The notes beneath the pieces are model-generated. The model made no database searches. It saw only the letters and a program-made list of their open reading frames with translations, and was not told the origin of the DNA. The position numbers were made by a program, and so were the translations under genes. Shown in pieces: positions 46,690-56,737 of a stretch of DNA of 64,000 bases (position 1 is its first letter; each line of letters starts with the position of its first letter). The stretch comes from Rikenellaceae bacterium (GTDB lineage: Bacteria > Bacteroidota > Bacteroidia > Bacteroidales > Rikenellaceae): positions 56,535-120,534 of the forward strand of contig SUZL01000004.1 of the NCBI GenBank assembly GCA_015059925.1, given 5' to 3'.

Positions 46690-48291
46690 CTATTTCACCA
46701 ACGTGTAGGTCAGCGACAGCTCGATGCTTGCCTTCGTGAGGTCGCTGTTTCCGCCCTGCACCTTCGAGCGGGAGAGCGTGTAGCGATTGTAGGCACTCGG
46801 TGCGAGGTACAATTTTCTCGGTACGTCGAGCTTGCTCAAATCGACATTTCCATTGGCATCGGCCTCCAACGCCAGCACCTCATTTACAATGCCCTGCATA
46901 AACGACGAGATGTTCATCTCGTAGGCCGCGAGGCTTCGGTTCAGGTGGCCGTTGAAGTAGATGGTCGAGCCGTTGGACTCCTCCTCGTACATATAATCGA
47001 CAACGGGTGAAAGTCGCTTGTAGTCGGTGTAGAGTCCCAGTCGCGGGATCGAGCGATCCATCTGCTCACCCATCTTGATGGGATCCATCACCAAGTAGTC
47101 GTAGTCGGCATCCTCGATGTAGAAGCGGAGCATCGCCTGATTGATTGCCGCCGAGACATAATCCTCGTCGCCGCTATTGATGTTGCGCAGCGAGAGCAGG
47201 AACTCGTCGGTCAGGTACAACTCTGTGATAACGCCCGCACAGCCATCTACATACGTCAGCGCCAGATCCTCTCGCTCTGTATCGCCCTCATCCATCGGGT
47301 AGCCATCCAATCTCGAGCCCGTAAAGTCGTACTTCACGCTCTGTGCCGCCACGTTTCCCTCCGAGGCGTACTTGGTGTAGAAGATGTAGGGGATGTTAAT
47401 CGTGTCGAGGATAATGTCGGCATCAGCACCCGGGTTGCGCGAGCGGCCATAGATCTGCAGGCCCGACTCACCCGTCTCGCTTGAGAATACCGAACCCGTA
47501 CCCTCGGTCTGGCCCTCGGCGGGCTCGATCCAGATACCTCGGAAGTTGCTGATAAAGGCCGAATCGCTCTCATATACGTCGATCTTGTTGGCAAAGCCGT
47601 TCTCGTCGAGCGTCTCCATACAGAGCAGCTTGTTGATGAAGGCTTTAGCTCCAGCCTCCTCCTTCAGACGCAGCTCCATCGAGTTGGTATATACGCCATT
47701 GGCATAGTCGGGGAACTTGAACGAGAAGATGGGCTCGGCATCGGCTGCAAGGTGGCCCATAGCGCGCGGGTCGTACGAGGTGTAGAAGACGGTATCCTCC
47801 ACACCCTCCTCCACCAGCGGAGCCGAGAGCTGATAGATGTTGTACTTGACGGGGGTCATCGTGTCGCCCACGACGGTATCGACCAGCAGCAGCAACATCA
47901 TCGAGTCATAAATCGGGCGGTAGCCAAAACCTATCGAGTCATCGACCAGCGCCATATGTACGAACTGCGTTGCCACACCCATCGTGCGACGGCCAAACTC
48001 GGGATCGTTGTGCTGGCCGAGGAAGATCATATCGAGCGAGGTGGACTGGATCGAATCGGTGCGGAACAGACGCGACTCGAAGACCTTGCAGGGCACGTCG
48101 TCGCGGTTTGCCTCCTTGATCACTCCGCCTCGGTAGATGCGGTTACGCATTGTCATCTGCTGGTTGGTGGGAGCGAGCTCCTGACCGAGCGTATAATCGG
48201 CCGTAGTGGTACAACTCGCAAGGGTCATCACCACCATCACCGCCACAACAGCCATCGTAGCCAGCAGACTTTTCATTCTCTTAAAGTTCAT
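46690..48291 (-). CDS. DUF4270 domain lipoprotein
   Basis: Lipobox TLASCTTT; DUF4270-like YRGGVIKEANRDDVPCKVF...FLGQHNDPEFGRRTMGVATQF. Confidence 0.8.
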   Translation of the reverse strand: MNFKRMKSLLATMAVVAVMVVMTLASCTTTADYTLGQELAPTNQQMTMRNRIYRGGVIKEANRDDVPCKVFESRLFRTDSIQSTSLDMIFLGQHNDPEFGRRTMGVATQFVHMALVDDSIGFGYRPIYDSMMLLLLVDTVVGDTMTPVKYNIYQLSAPLVEEGVEDTVFYTSYDPRAMGHLAADAEPIFSFKFPDYANGVYTNSMELRLKEEAGAKAFINKLLCMETLDENGFANKIDVYESDSAFISNFRGIWIEPAEGQTEGTGSVFSSETGESGLQIYGRSRNPGADADIILDTINIPYIFYTKYASEGNVAAQSVKYDFTGSRLDGYPMDEGDTEREDLALTYVDGCAGVITELYLTDEFLLSLRNINSGDEDYVSAAINQAMLRFYIEDADYDYLVMDPIKMGEQMDRSIPRLGLYTDYKRLSPVVDYMYEEESNGSTIYFNGHLNRSLAAYEMNISSFMQGIVNEVLALEADANGNVDLSKLDVPRKLYLAPSAYNRYTLSRSKVQGGNSDLTKASIELSLTYTLVK

Positions 48292-49087
48292 CGTAGAAAC
48301 GGTTATAATTGTCGAACAGTTCGGCATCCTCCACGCTCTGGTACTCCAGCATATGCTTACCCTTCGAGCGAGCATACTCCACAAGCTGCGGATCGGCCTT
48401 CTCCGATGTTACAACAACACCATCGGCATAATCAATAACGTAGCGATAGAAGTTTTCGTATGAAGGCTCATCCAAAATTGCGAGATTTTCGTCTTTGACA
48501 CCCTCGTTTTCGATCTTCACTCTGAGGCCCTCGTTGAGCGGACGCTCGAAGCGGTCGTCGGCCAGCGAGATGACGATCTTCACATCGCGGAAGAGGGGAT
48601 CGTCGGCAAAGACCTTCTTCAGGTAGATGGGCACGATGGCCGACATCCAACCCATACAGTGCACAACCGTAGGCGACCAGTTGAGTTTCTTGACCGTCTC
48701 CAGCACGCCGCGAGCAAAGAAGATGGCGCGCTCGTCATTATCGGCAAACTCCTCGCCATCGGCATCCACCATAACGGCTTTGCGCGAGAAGAAATCCTCA
48801 TTGTCGATGAAGTATATCTGGATGCGCGCCGAGGGGATCGAAGCCACCTTGATAATGAGCTGGTGGTCGTTGTCGTCGATGATGAGGTTCATTCCCGACA
48901 GACGTATAACCTCGTGCAATTGGTTACGTCGTTCGTTAATACATCCATAGCGGGGCATAAACGTGCGAATCTCGTTGCCTCGCTCCTGCATAGCCTGTAC
49001 AAGTTGGCGGCTCAAGCTCGAAAGCTCGGTCTGTGGCAAGTAGGGCGTAATCTCCTGACAAACGTATAATATTTTGCGTGAAGCCAT
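48281..49087 (-). CDS. Stand-alone GT5-type glycogen/starch synthase N-terminal domain protein
   Basis: KILYVCQEITPYLPQTELSSLSRQLVQAMQERGNEIRTFMPRYGCINERRNQLHEVIRLSG; ends at ~268 aa without the second GT-B Rossmann domain. Confidence 0.8.
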   Translation of the reverse strand: MASRKILYVCQEITPYLPQTELSSLSRQLVQAMQERGNEIRTFMPRYGCINERRNQLHEVIRLSGMNLIIDDNDHQLIIKVASIPSARIQIYFIDNEDFFSRKAVMVDADGEEFADNDERAIFFARGVLETVKKLNWSPTVVHCMGWMSAIVPIYLKKVFADDPLFRDVKIVISLADDRFERPLNEGLRVKIENEGVKDENLAILDEPSYENFYRYVIDYADGVVVTSEKADPQLVEYARSKGKHMLEYQSVEDAELFDNYNRFYDEL

Positions 49088-49153
49088 TGCTTTTATTGTT
49101 TTACAATATGCAAAGATAATAAAAAATTTTTAATATTGCTCTATACCTTATAA

Positions 49154-50203
49154 TTATAAGATGAGCATAGCATCGCCGTATGTGCCGAAGCGGTATCCCT
49201 CCTGCCTAGCTACATTGTAGGCCTCCATCACGCAGTCGTAGCCGCCGAAGGCCGCTACCATCATAAGCTGCGTAGAGTAGGGCAGGTGGAAGTTCGACAC
49301 CATAGCGTTGGCAACGGTGAAGTCGTAGGGGCAGAAGATGAATTTGTTGGTCCAGCCCTCCATCGACTTGATCATTCCGCCCGTCGAAACGGCCGTCTCG
49401 ATGGTGCGCATAACGGTCGTACCGATGGCCACAATCTTGTGTCCGTCGCGTTTGGTCTGGTTCACCTTCTCAGCGGCCTCCTCCGTTACGACAAACTGCT
49501 CGGAGTCCATCTTGTGCTTCGACAGATCCTCCACATCCACCGTGCGGAAGTTACCCAAGCCTGCGTGCAGGGTGATGAAGGCCGACTCTATGCCCTTGAT
49601 CTCCATACGTTTGAGCAGATGCTTCGAGAAGTGCATACCCGCCGTCGGCGCGGCCACCGCACCCTCGTGCTTGGCGAAGATTGTCTGGTAGCGCTCGGCA
49701 TCCTCCTCCTCGACCTTATCGCGCACCCAGCGCGGCAGGGGCGTCTCGCCCAGACGGTAGAGAGCCTCCTTGAACTCCTCGTACGAACCGTCGAAGAGGA
49801 AGCGCAGCGTACGGCCACGCGAGGTGGTGTTGTCGATAACCTCGGCACCCATCATCTCGTCGGCACCGAAGTAGAGTTTGTTGCCGATACGGATCTTACG
49901 CGCCGGATCTACCAGCACGTCCCACAGTCGCAGCTCGCTGTTGAGCTCGCGCAGAAGGAAAATCTCGATCTCGGCATTGGTCTTCTCCTTGTTGCCGTAG
50001 AGACGTGCCGGGAAGACTTTGGTGTCGTTGAAGAGGAAGAGATCCTTCTCGTCGAAGTATTCGATGATCTCCTTGAAAAGACGATGCTCGATCTGGCCCG
50101 TAGAGCGGTTGATTACCATCAGACGCGAGTCGTCGCGGTTGTCGGTGGGGTACTTGGCCAACATATCGGCCGAGAACTCATATCCGTATTGAGAAAGTTT
50201 CAT
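49154..50203 (-). CDS. queA: tRNA preQ1(34) S-adenosylmethionine ribosyltransferase-isomerase
   Basis: [57 protein letters not shown]. Confidence 0.96.
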   Translation of the reverse strand: MKLSQYGYEFSADMLAKYPTDNRDDSRLMVINRSTGQIEHRLFKEIIEYFDEKDLFLFNDTKVFPARLYGNKEKTNAEIEIFLLRELNSELRLWDVLVDPARKIRIGNKLYFGADEMMGAEVIDNTTSRGRTLRFLFDGSYEEFKEALYRLGETPLPRWVRDKVEEEDAERYQTIFAKHEGAVAAPTAGMHFSKHLLKRMEIKGIESAFITLHAGLGNFRTVDVEDLSKHKMDSEQFVVTEEAAEKVNQTKRDGHKIVAIGTTVMRTIETAVSTGGMIKSMEGWTNKFIFCPYDFTVANAMVSNFHLPYSTQLMMVAAFGGYDCVMEAYNVARQEGYRFGTYGDAMLIL

Positions 50204-50359
50204 ATTTTGTATTTTACTTGTATATCCTATTCTGCTACAAAACCTGCCTGCGCCCTGCATCATTTCTCGCCCCTAACGGCTCCTTGAGGTGGAACGATTT
50301 AAGCATAAAGGGCTTAGCCGTGAAAGACACAAATATCAATAAATAATACGATAATTTTG

Positions 50360-51076
50360 CTATTTTGTTTCACATTCGTGCAATTTTTCCAAGAAATTTT
50401 GCAGTTCAAAAGCCTTTTCGACCGTAAAACCTCCACTGCGAGTGCGTCTTAGCCCCGAAAGATGGGCTCCGCTGTCGAGTGCCTGGCCGATCTCGTGCGC
50501 CAGCGATCGGATGTAGGTTCCCTTGCTGCAACGCACCCTAAGGCGCAGCAACGGCATCTCGAGCGAGAGAATCTCCATCTCGTAGATGTTGATCAGCGCC
50601 CGCTTGAGCTCCACCTCCTCGCCCGCACGCGCAAACTCGTAGGCGCGCACGCCCTCGACCTTCTTGGCCGAGTAGATGGGGGGCGCTTGCAGACGCTCGC
50701 CCGTGAGGCTCTCCAGCACCTGCTCGATCTTCTCGCGCGAAATGTGGTCGGTGGGGTAGTAGCGGTCGATGGGGTGCTCCAGATCGTAGCTCGGCGTGGT
50801 TGCACCCAAGACGATGTCGGCGATGTACTCCTTCTCCTCGGCCTGCAACGCATTGACCATCTTGGTGGCCTTGCCGATGCAGACAATCAGTACGCCCGTA
50901 GCCAGCGGATCGAGCGTTCCGGCGTGGCCGATCTTGATTTTGCGGTAGCCGAGGCGGTGTTGCAACGTATATTTTATCTTGCGCACGACGTCTGTCGAGG
51001 TCCACTCCAAGGGCTTGTCGATGACGGCGATGTAGCCCTCCTTGAAATCTATGTCGCGTAGTGATTCGTTCTGCAT
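50360..51076 (-). CDS. truB: tRNA pseudouridine(55) synthase
   Basis: IGHAGTLDPLATGVLIVCIG; KPLEWTSTDVVRKIK; CSKGTYIRSLAHEIG. Confidence 0.97.
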   Translation of the reverse strand: MQNESLRDIDFKEGYIAVIDKPLEWTSTDVVRKIKYTLQHRLGYRKIKIGHAGTLDPLATGVLIVCIGKATKMVNALQAEEKEYIADIVLGATTPSYDLEHPIDRYYPTDHISREKIEQVLESLTGERLQAPPIYSAKKVEGVRAYEFARAGEEVELKRALINIYEMEILSLEMPLLRLRVRCSKGTYIRSLAHEIGQALDSGAHLSGLRRTRSGGFTVEKAFELQNFLEKLHECETK

Positions 51077-51077
51077 A

Positions 51078-51872
51078 TTACAAGAAATTACTTACGATTG
51101 AGACTACTCCCGCGGCGGCGCAATAGACTGCAAACCAGATGAGTTTGCCGCGCTTGACGATGTCGATCATAAATCGGCAGGCAAGGCAGCCCACCACGAA
51201 CGCCGCGACGAAACCTGCGGCCATCTCCACAACGCCGATTGACGAGAAGACCACCTCGCCCTTGACGATATTAAGAAACATCTCGCCCAAGATCGGCGCC
51301 AGCACCATCAGGAACGAGAAGTGCGCCATTGCCTCCTTCTTGTTTCCGAGCAGCAGTCCCGTGGCGATGGTCGTGCCCGAGCGCGAGAGGCCCGGCATAG
51401 CGGCTACGGCCTGCGAAAGACCGATGATGAAGGCGTCGCGGTAGGAGATTGTCTCCTTCTGGCGCGGACGGGCGTAGTAGGCAAACGAGAGCAGCGCGGC
51501 CGTGAGGAGCAACATAGCGCCCACGATCGAGAGGATGTAGGGCGATGAGAGCATCTGGTCGATGTAGTCCTTGAGTGTGAAGCCGACCACTCCGATGGGG
51601 ATCATCGAGAGCACGATCTTCAGGATGTAGGCCTGCTCGTCGTTGAAGTGGCGCGAGAAGAGACCTACGACGAGGCGTTTGACCTCGGGCCAGAGGATTA
51701 CGATGGTGCTCAGCACGGTTGCGGCGTGGAGCGTGGTGTCGAAGGCGAGATTTTCCTCTATCTCTACGCCTAACAGCGCCTTAGCGATTTGAAGGTGGCC
51801 GCTACTCGACACAGGCAAAAACTCGGTCAAACCCTGAACGGCACCGAGAATAATAGATTCGATTATAGTCAT
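51078..51872 (-). CDS. uppP: Undecaprenyl-diphosphate phosphatase
   Basis: [35 protein letters not shown]. Confidence 0.96.
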   Translation of the reverse strand: MTIIESIILGAVQGLTEFLPVSSSGHLQIAKALLGVEIEENLAFDTTLHAATVLSTIVILWPEVKRLVVGLFSRHFNDEQAYILKIVLSMIPIGVVGFTLKDYIDQMLSSPYILSIVGAMLLLTAALLSFAYYARPRQKETISYRDAFIIGLSQAVAAMPGLSRSGTTIATGLLLGNKKEAMAHFSFLMVLAPILGEMFLNIVKGEVVFSSIGVVEMAAGFVAAFVVGCLACRFMIDIVKRGKLIWFAVYCAAAGVVSIVSNFL

Positions 51873-51893
51873 TGTTTGGGTTTTTACTCGTCA

Positions 51894-52163
51894 TTAAAAT
51901 CGTTTCATCAGCGCATAGATCTCGAAGGCAAAGCCGCCCACGATAAGGATGGGCGCGAGCGTGATGCGTCGCCACGAGAACATCTCGTAGTTGAAGACCG
52001 CAGGATCGTCGCTGCCGCCGCCCGTCATCAGCACCATACCGATGATGATCACCACCAAGCCGGCGATAATGAGGATGTAGTTCTTCAGAGTCAGCGTCAT
52101 CGACTCGTCGTTCTTGTCTGCGGTGGCGGCAAAGCGCGCACGAAGATTTTCCAGAAATTTCAT
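51894..52163 (-). CDS. DUF3098 small membrane protein
   Basis: Two TM segments; ends APILIVGGFAFEIYALMKRF; position between ftsX and uppP. Confidence 0.7.
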   Translation of the reverse strand: MKFLENLRARFAATADKNDESMTLTLKNYILIIAGLVVIIIGMVLMTGGGSDDPAVFNYEMFSWRRITLAPILIVGGFAFEIYALMKRF

Positions 52164-52164
52164 A

Positions 52165-53040
52165 TTAATAAAGATGTATCTTGTTCGATTTCATATTTAC
52201 AAATTTGTTCACCGCGATGGTCGTGAAGGTCAGCGAGAGGAGCATACCGCCCACCAGCATCGCCCCGACCACGATGCCGATCTTTATCAGCTCCGAGGTC
52301 GATACAATCTCGGGCAGCGCACCGCTCATCGCGGCCAGCACCGCCCCGAGCATAATGCTTGCCACGAGGCCCGCCCAGAATCCCTGCTTCAGTGAGGTGA
52401 GGATGAAGGGACGCATAATGTAAAACTTCGTGGCACCCACTAACTTAAGCGTGTTGATGAGGTAGCGGCGCGAGAAGATCGCAAGGCGGATTGTGTTGTT
52501 CAAAAGTATGAGCGAGATGACCAGCAACGCCCCGCCAAAGACGGCCAGAATGAGCGTTATCTTGCCAACGGTCGAGTGCAGTCGCTCGATTGTCGATGCG
52601 GGGTAGGCCACATAGACTATGCCCTCGATTGCCGACATCCGATCGACCATCTGATCGGTTGTGGCGCGATCCATCGAGGCGATCATCACCTCGAAGCTGT
52701 TGCGCAGGGGGTTATCCTCCAGCACGCTCTCAATCTCCGAGGCGAACATACGGCGGAACTCCTCGTCGCCGATCTTCTCCTCCTTCGAGAGGAACGACAG
52801 CTCCACAACGCCCTCCAGCGAGCGCAGCTCGGCCTCCACCTCGGCCTGACGTTCGGCCGAAAGCGCGGGATCCAACTCGGCCGAGAGGGTTATGCTGCGA
52901 CGCAAGGTGTAGGTCGCGTCGAGTGCCGACGAGAGCATATACCCCACCGAACCCATCAGAAAGAGTACCAGAGCGATACTCACGGTCGAAACTATATATG
53001 AGCGGCGTACCTTACGCTTGATTCTTTTGTCTGCCTGCAT
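52165..53040 (-). CDS. ftsX: FtsX-like permease
   Basis: SIALVLFLMGSVGYML; LSKEEKIGDEEFRRMFASE; C-terminal TM bundle. Confidence 0.88.
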   Translation of the reverse strand: MQADKRIKRKVRRSYIVSTVSIALVLFLMGSVGYMLSSALDATYTLRRSITLSAELDPALSAERQAEVEAELRSLEGVVELSFLSKEEKIGDEEFRRMFASEIESVLEDNPLRNSFEVMIASMDRATTDQMVDRMSAIEGIVYVAYPASTIERLHSTVGKITLILAVFGGALLVISLILLNNTIRLAIFSRRYLINTLKLVGATKFYIMRPFILTSLKQGFWAGLVASIMLGAVLAAMSGALPEIVSTSELIKIGIVVGAMLVGGMLLSLTFTTIAVNKFVNMKSNKIHLY

Positions 53041-55492
53041 TGCGAATTAAGTAGATTAAGGTTAGTATAAATCCTACCAGAGTAACGATCGAGAAGGCCC
53101 ACGCTATGCCCTCGATCAGTGCCCAGTTCGGCGCGCGGTAATGCCACTCGATGGTGTGGTTGCCTGCGGGCATCTCGACAGCTCGCAGAACGTAGTCGGC
53201 ACGCAAGGGGCGAGCCTCTGCGCCATCAATCGTTACCGTCCATCCCTCGCGGGTAAAGATCTCCGAGAAGATGACGAGCGCATCGCCCTCGGCCTGAGCC
53301 TTGTAGCGCAGGTAGTTGGGACGATACTCCTCGAGCGAGATTGTGCCCGCGGCGAGGTTGAAGTTCTTGGGCAGGAACTCCTCCGTCATCACTGCCTCGC
53401 GCTTGGTGTCGATGCGGCCCACAAGGTCGATCTCATCCTGCGGCGTTGAGGCGCGAGCAACGCTCCGTACCATCCACGCAGCGCCGTTGGCCGTCTCGCG
53501 GCGATAGACTCCCTCGGCCTCGGGAGAGTCGATGATGTAACGCACGTTGAGCATATCCAGAACGCCCTCGTTCAGGTTATTCAGATGTACGTTAATCAAA
53601 TCCTGATAGCGCGAGAGTTTGGCTCCGTGATAGCCTCCCACCGAGCGGTGGAAGTACGAGGTTGTGGCGTCGTTGAAGGGTGAGACCGTCAGGTTCAACA
53701 CGCGGTAGGCGGGATCCTTGTCCTGCATAATCCTCAGATCGGCCGCCGTAGGTTGTATCTGCACCGAGTGCGCCGCCACGAACGAGTCGTGGTTCAGGTA
53801 GCGCGTATCGACATTTATCAGGTCGGCCGCCACGATTGCCGTCAGCACGACGCAAAGCAGGCTCGCACTCTTTATCACCACGCGCTTCATATATGCCAGC
53901 ACAGCACCCGCCGCCAGCAGCACGAAGAGCAGCGAACGCCACGCATCGGCCCTCATTGCCGCCACGCGCTCCTCGGCCATCGCCGAGGCTGTGCTCCACG
54001 CGATCTGCTCGTGCAGCCCCTGCTTGATAAACTCCTCATCGCCCTGCTGCGAGAGCATCTGGAGCATCTGCTGCGAGAGCATCTCGCCACCCTCCTGCAT
54101 ACCGTAATCGCCCAGTGCGCGGCCGCCGATGATCATCACCAGCAGCACGCCGCCCGTAACTCCTACGGACCACTTCAGGGCACTCATTATCTTCTCCTTA
54201 TCGGCCTTGCCGCCGACAATCACACCAACGCCGAGTGCCGCCAGCAGAGGCACCGTCCATTGGATTACGACCTGCGACATCGAGAGCGTGCGGAACTTGT
54301 TATATCCGGGCAGGATGTTAAAGAGCAGCTCCGTGAGCCACATCATATTGTTTCCCCACGAGAGCAGGAGCATCATCACGCTCGCCCCCACGATCCACCA
54401 CCGTTGGCGGTTGGGCAGCAGCACCAGAGCCATTACGGCCAAGAATATCGCCGCCGCACCCAAGTAGGTCGGGCCTGCGGTGTAGGGCTGGTCGCCACGG
54501 TACAAAGACATATACTCGGCCAACTGCTCCAAGCCGTAGGGACGCAGAGCATCGGCTACGGGGCCATCGGGGGCGAATGTGTCGGTCGAAGCACCTCCCA
54601 TAAAGTTTGGAACGAGCAGGTTGAGACTCTCGGCCTTGCCGTAGCTCCACGCCGTAGCGTACTCCAGATCCAATCCGTCGGCGCCACTCGCGGCCTCGGC
54701 CGTTGCGAGCTCCGAGCCGCCACGCGTGGTCTCCTTAGAGTGTTGCATCGTCTGCCACAAGGGTGAGAGATTTGAGCCTACGCCGATGATTCCCGCCGCC
54801 GCCAGTACGGCCGTGCGCTTTGCAAAATCCTTGAGTGTCTTCTCCTTGAAGGCGAAGATGCCTTCGCTCAGCCACAATGCCACCATCGCCAGCAGGAAGT
54901 AGTAGGTGATCTGCGGGTGGTTGGCGCCAATCTCGAGCGAAGTGAACAGAGCCGTCAGTGCACCTCCAACCCAGAGGTTTCGCCTTAAAGTGTAGTACGC
55001 GCCACCCATCATCAGCGGGGCGTACATCAGCGCCCACATCTTGGTTATGTGGCCCGCTCCGATGATTAGGATGAAGTAGGTCGAAAAGCCGTAGGCCAGC
55101 GCCGCAATGATTGCTACCCAAGCATTTACGCCGAACAGCAGCATCGCTATCCACATCGCCGTCATCGTGAAAAAGAGGAACGATGCGGGCGTGTCGATCA
55201 CCTTCACAACCTTGCCGATGGTACCCTTGACGGCCTGCGAGGGGTAGAGCACGTTGATCAAGAAAGCGGGCATACCGCCGAACATACCTCCCGTCCACTG
55301 TGCATCCTGGCCCGTTGCGGCGCGGTTGTCGAGAATATCTTTGGCCATACCTTCATACTGCTGCACATCGTGCTGTACGAGTTTCTGGCCGCTCATCTGC
55401 GGGGCGCAGTAGATGATGGCTGCCACGAAAAAGAGCAGAATAGTGCAGAGTGTGAAAAGGCTATTTTTGATAGTTTGCTTGCTAAATAACAT
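53012..55492 (-). CDS. YfhO-family multi-pass membrane protein (overlaps ftsX by 29 bp)
   Basis: ~12 TM segments; FSEIFTREGWTVTIDGAEARPLRADYVLRAVEMPAGNHTIEWHYR typical of YfhO. Confidence 0.85.
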   Translation of the reverse strand: MLFSKQTIKNSLFTLCTILLFFVAAIIYCAPQMSGQKLVQHDVQQYEGMAKDILDNRAATGQDAQWTGGMFGGMPAFLINVLYPSQAVKGTIGKVVKVIDTPASFLFFTMTAMWIAMLLFGVNAWVAIIAALAYGFSTYFILIIGAGHITKMWALMYAPLMMGGAYYTLRRNLWVGGALTALFTSLEIGANHPQITYYFLLAMVALWLSEGIFAFKEKTLKDFAKRTAVLAAAGIIGVGSNLSPLWQTMQHSKETTRGGSELATAEAASGADGLDLEYATAWSYGKAESLNLLVPNFMGGASTDTFAPDGPVADALRPYGLEQLAEYMSLYRGDQPYTAGPTYLGAAAIFLAVMALVLLPNRQRWWIVGASVMMLLLSWGNNMMWLTELLFNILPGYNKFRTLSMSQVVIQWTVPLLAALGVGVIVGGKADKEKIMSALKWSVGVTGGVLLVMIIGGRALGDYGMQEGGEMLSQQMLQMLSQQGDEEFIKQGLHEQIAWSTASAMAEERVAAMRADAWRSLLFVLLAAGAVLAYMKRVVIKSASLLCVVLTAIVAADLINVDTRYLNHDSFVAAHSVQIQPTAADLRIMQDKDPAYRVLNLTVSPFNDATTSYFHRSVGGYHGAKLSRYQDLINVHLNNLNEGVLDMLNVRYIIDSPEAEGVYRRETANGAAWMVRSVARASTPQDEIDLVGRIDTKREAVMTEEFLPKNFNLAAGTISLEEYRPNYLRYKAQAEGDALVIFSEIFTREGWTVTIDGAEARPLRADYVLRAVEMPAGNHTIEWHYRAPNWALIEGIAWAFSIVTLVGFILTLIYLIRNAGRQKNQA

Positions 55493-55563
55493 CTTACATC
55501 GGTTTTAATGCGTCAAAGTTACGAAAAACATTCCTTTTTCGAGGTGTAATTACGAAAAATTAC

Positions 55564-55571
55564 TATATTTG
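55564..55571 (+). promoter_or_regulatory. -7 box TATATTTG upstream of polyprenyl synthetase
   Basis: TAnnTTTG match 18 nt before ATG. Confidence 0.55.
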
Positions 55572-55588
55572 CAAAGTAAAGTGCGCTT

Positions 55589-56614
55589 ATGGAAGGTAAT
55601 AATATGATAACACTCGAGTCGATTCGTACCCCGATCGCGGCTGACCTCGAAGCTTTCGAGGAGTTTATGCGTAGCCGTTTTATGTCGGATGGCAAGCTGA
55701 TGTCCGAGATGTTGTCATACGTCTTCGACTCGCGCGGCAAGGGTATCCGCCCCATCATCATTATGCTCACCTCGGCTCTCACCTCCTCGGCCAACGGCCG
55801 TCGCTGGGTGGCGGGCGAGCGTAACTGCAGCAAGCGAACCTATATGGCCGCTATGATGGTGGAGATGTTGCACACCGTCTCGCTCATTCACGACGATGTG
55901 ATCGACTCGGCCGATACGCGTCGCGGTCGTCCCTCGATCAATGCCCGCTGGCAGTCGCGCAACGCGGTGGTCTTGGGCGACTACATTCTGGCCCGCACGA
56001 TGGCACTCGGTATGGAGAGTGCGCAGTACGATCTGGTTACGCACATCATCGGCTCGGTGGCCACGCTCTGCGAGGGCGAGGTGTTGCAGAGCCAGCACGC
56101 GGCCGACCACGACACCACTCGTCAGGACTATCTGGAGATCATATACAAAAAGACGGCCAGCCTGATCAGCGTCAGCGCCTCGGTGGGAGCCGTCTCGGTG
56201 ATGGCATCGCGCGAGGATGTGGAGCAGATGCGCCGTTTCGGCGAGGCTATCGGTATGGCGTTCCAGATTCAGGACGATATTCTCGACTACAGCCGCTCGG
56301 CCCAGACGGGCAAGCCCGCAAATAACGACCTGAGAGAGGGTAAGATCACCCTGCCGCTGATCGAGGTGCTGGAGCGATGCACCCCTGCCGAGAAGTTGCA
56401 GCTGCTGGATAAATTGGCGCAGTGCAAGCACGATGAGTCGGCGGTGGATTTCCTGCAAGGGGTTGTCGAGGCGACGGGTGCAACGGCGATGGCCGCCCGC
56501 ACGATGCAGAAGTACATCGACCGCGCCACGCAGATTCTGGCCCGATACGAGGAGTCGCCTTACAGAACGGCACTTGTTAATCTATGTGCCTTCATAGCCG
56601 AGAGGGACAGATAA
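55589..56614 (+). CDS. Polyprenyl (trans-isoprenyl) diphosphate synthase
   Basis: LIHDDVIDSADTRRGRPS; FQIQDDILDYS; GKGIRPIIIML. Confidence 0.94.
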   Translation: MEGNNMITLESIRTPIAADLEAFEEFMRSRFMSDGKLMSEMLSYVFDSRGKGIRPIIIMLTSALTSSANGRRWVAGERNCSKRTYMAAMMVEMLHTVSLIHDDVIDSADTRRGRPSINARWQSRNAVVLGDYILARTMALGMESAQYDLVTHIIGSVATLCEGEVLQSQHAADHDTTRQDYLEIIYKKTASLISVSASVGAVSVMASREDVEQMRRFGEAIGMAFQIQDDILDYSRSAQTGKPANNDLREGKITLPLIEVLERCTPAEKLQLLDKLAQCKHDESAVDFLQGVVEATGATAMAARTMQKYIDRATQILARYEESPYRTALVNLCAFIAERDR

Positions 56615-56702
56615 AGGGGCCGAGGGATGAGATAAAGGGGCCGAGAGGGACAGATAAAGGGGCCGAGAGGAGAGATAAAGAACCGAAGGAAAGAGATAAT
56701 TC
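56598..56702 (+). repeat. Degenerate tandem repeat, 5 units of ~20-22 bp, starting inside the upstream CDS
   Basis: Units at 56598, 56620, 56641, 56663, 56683: CCGAGAGGGACAGATAAAGGGG and variants; the first carries the stop codon. Confidence 0.85.
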
Positions 56703-56737
56703 AAAATTATACTTTAATTCACTAATCTAAAATTTTT

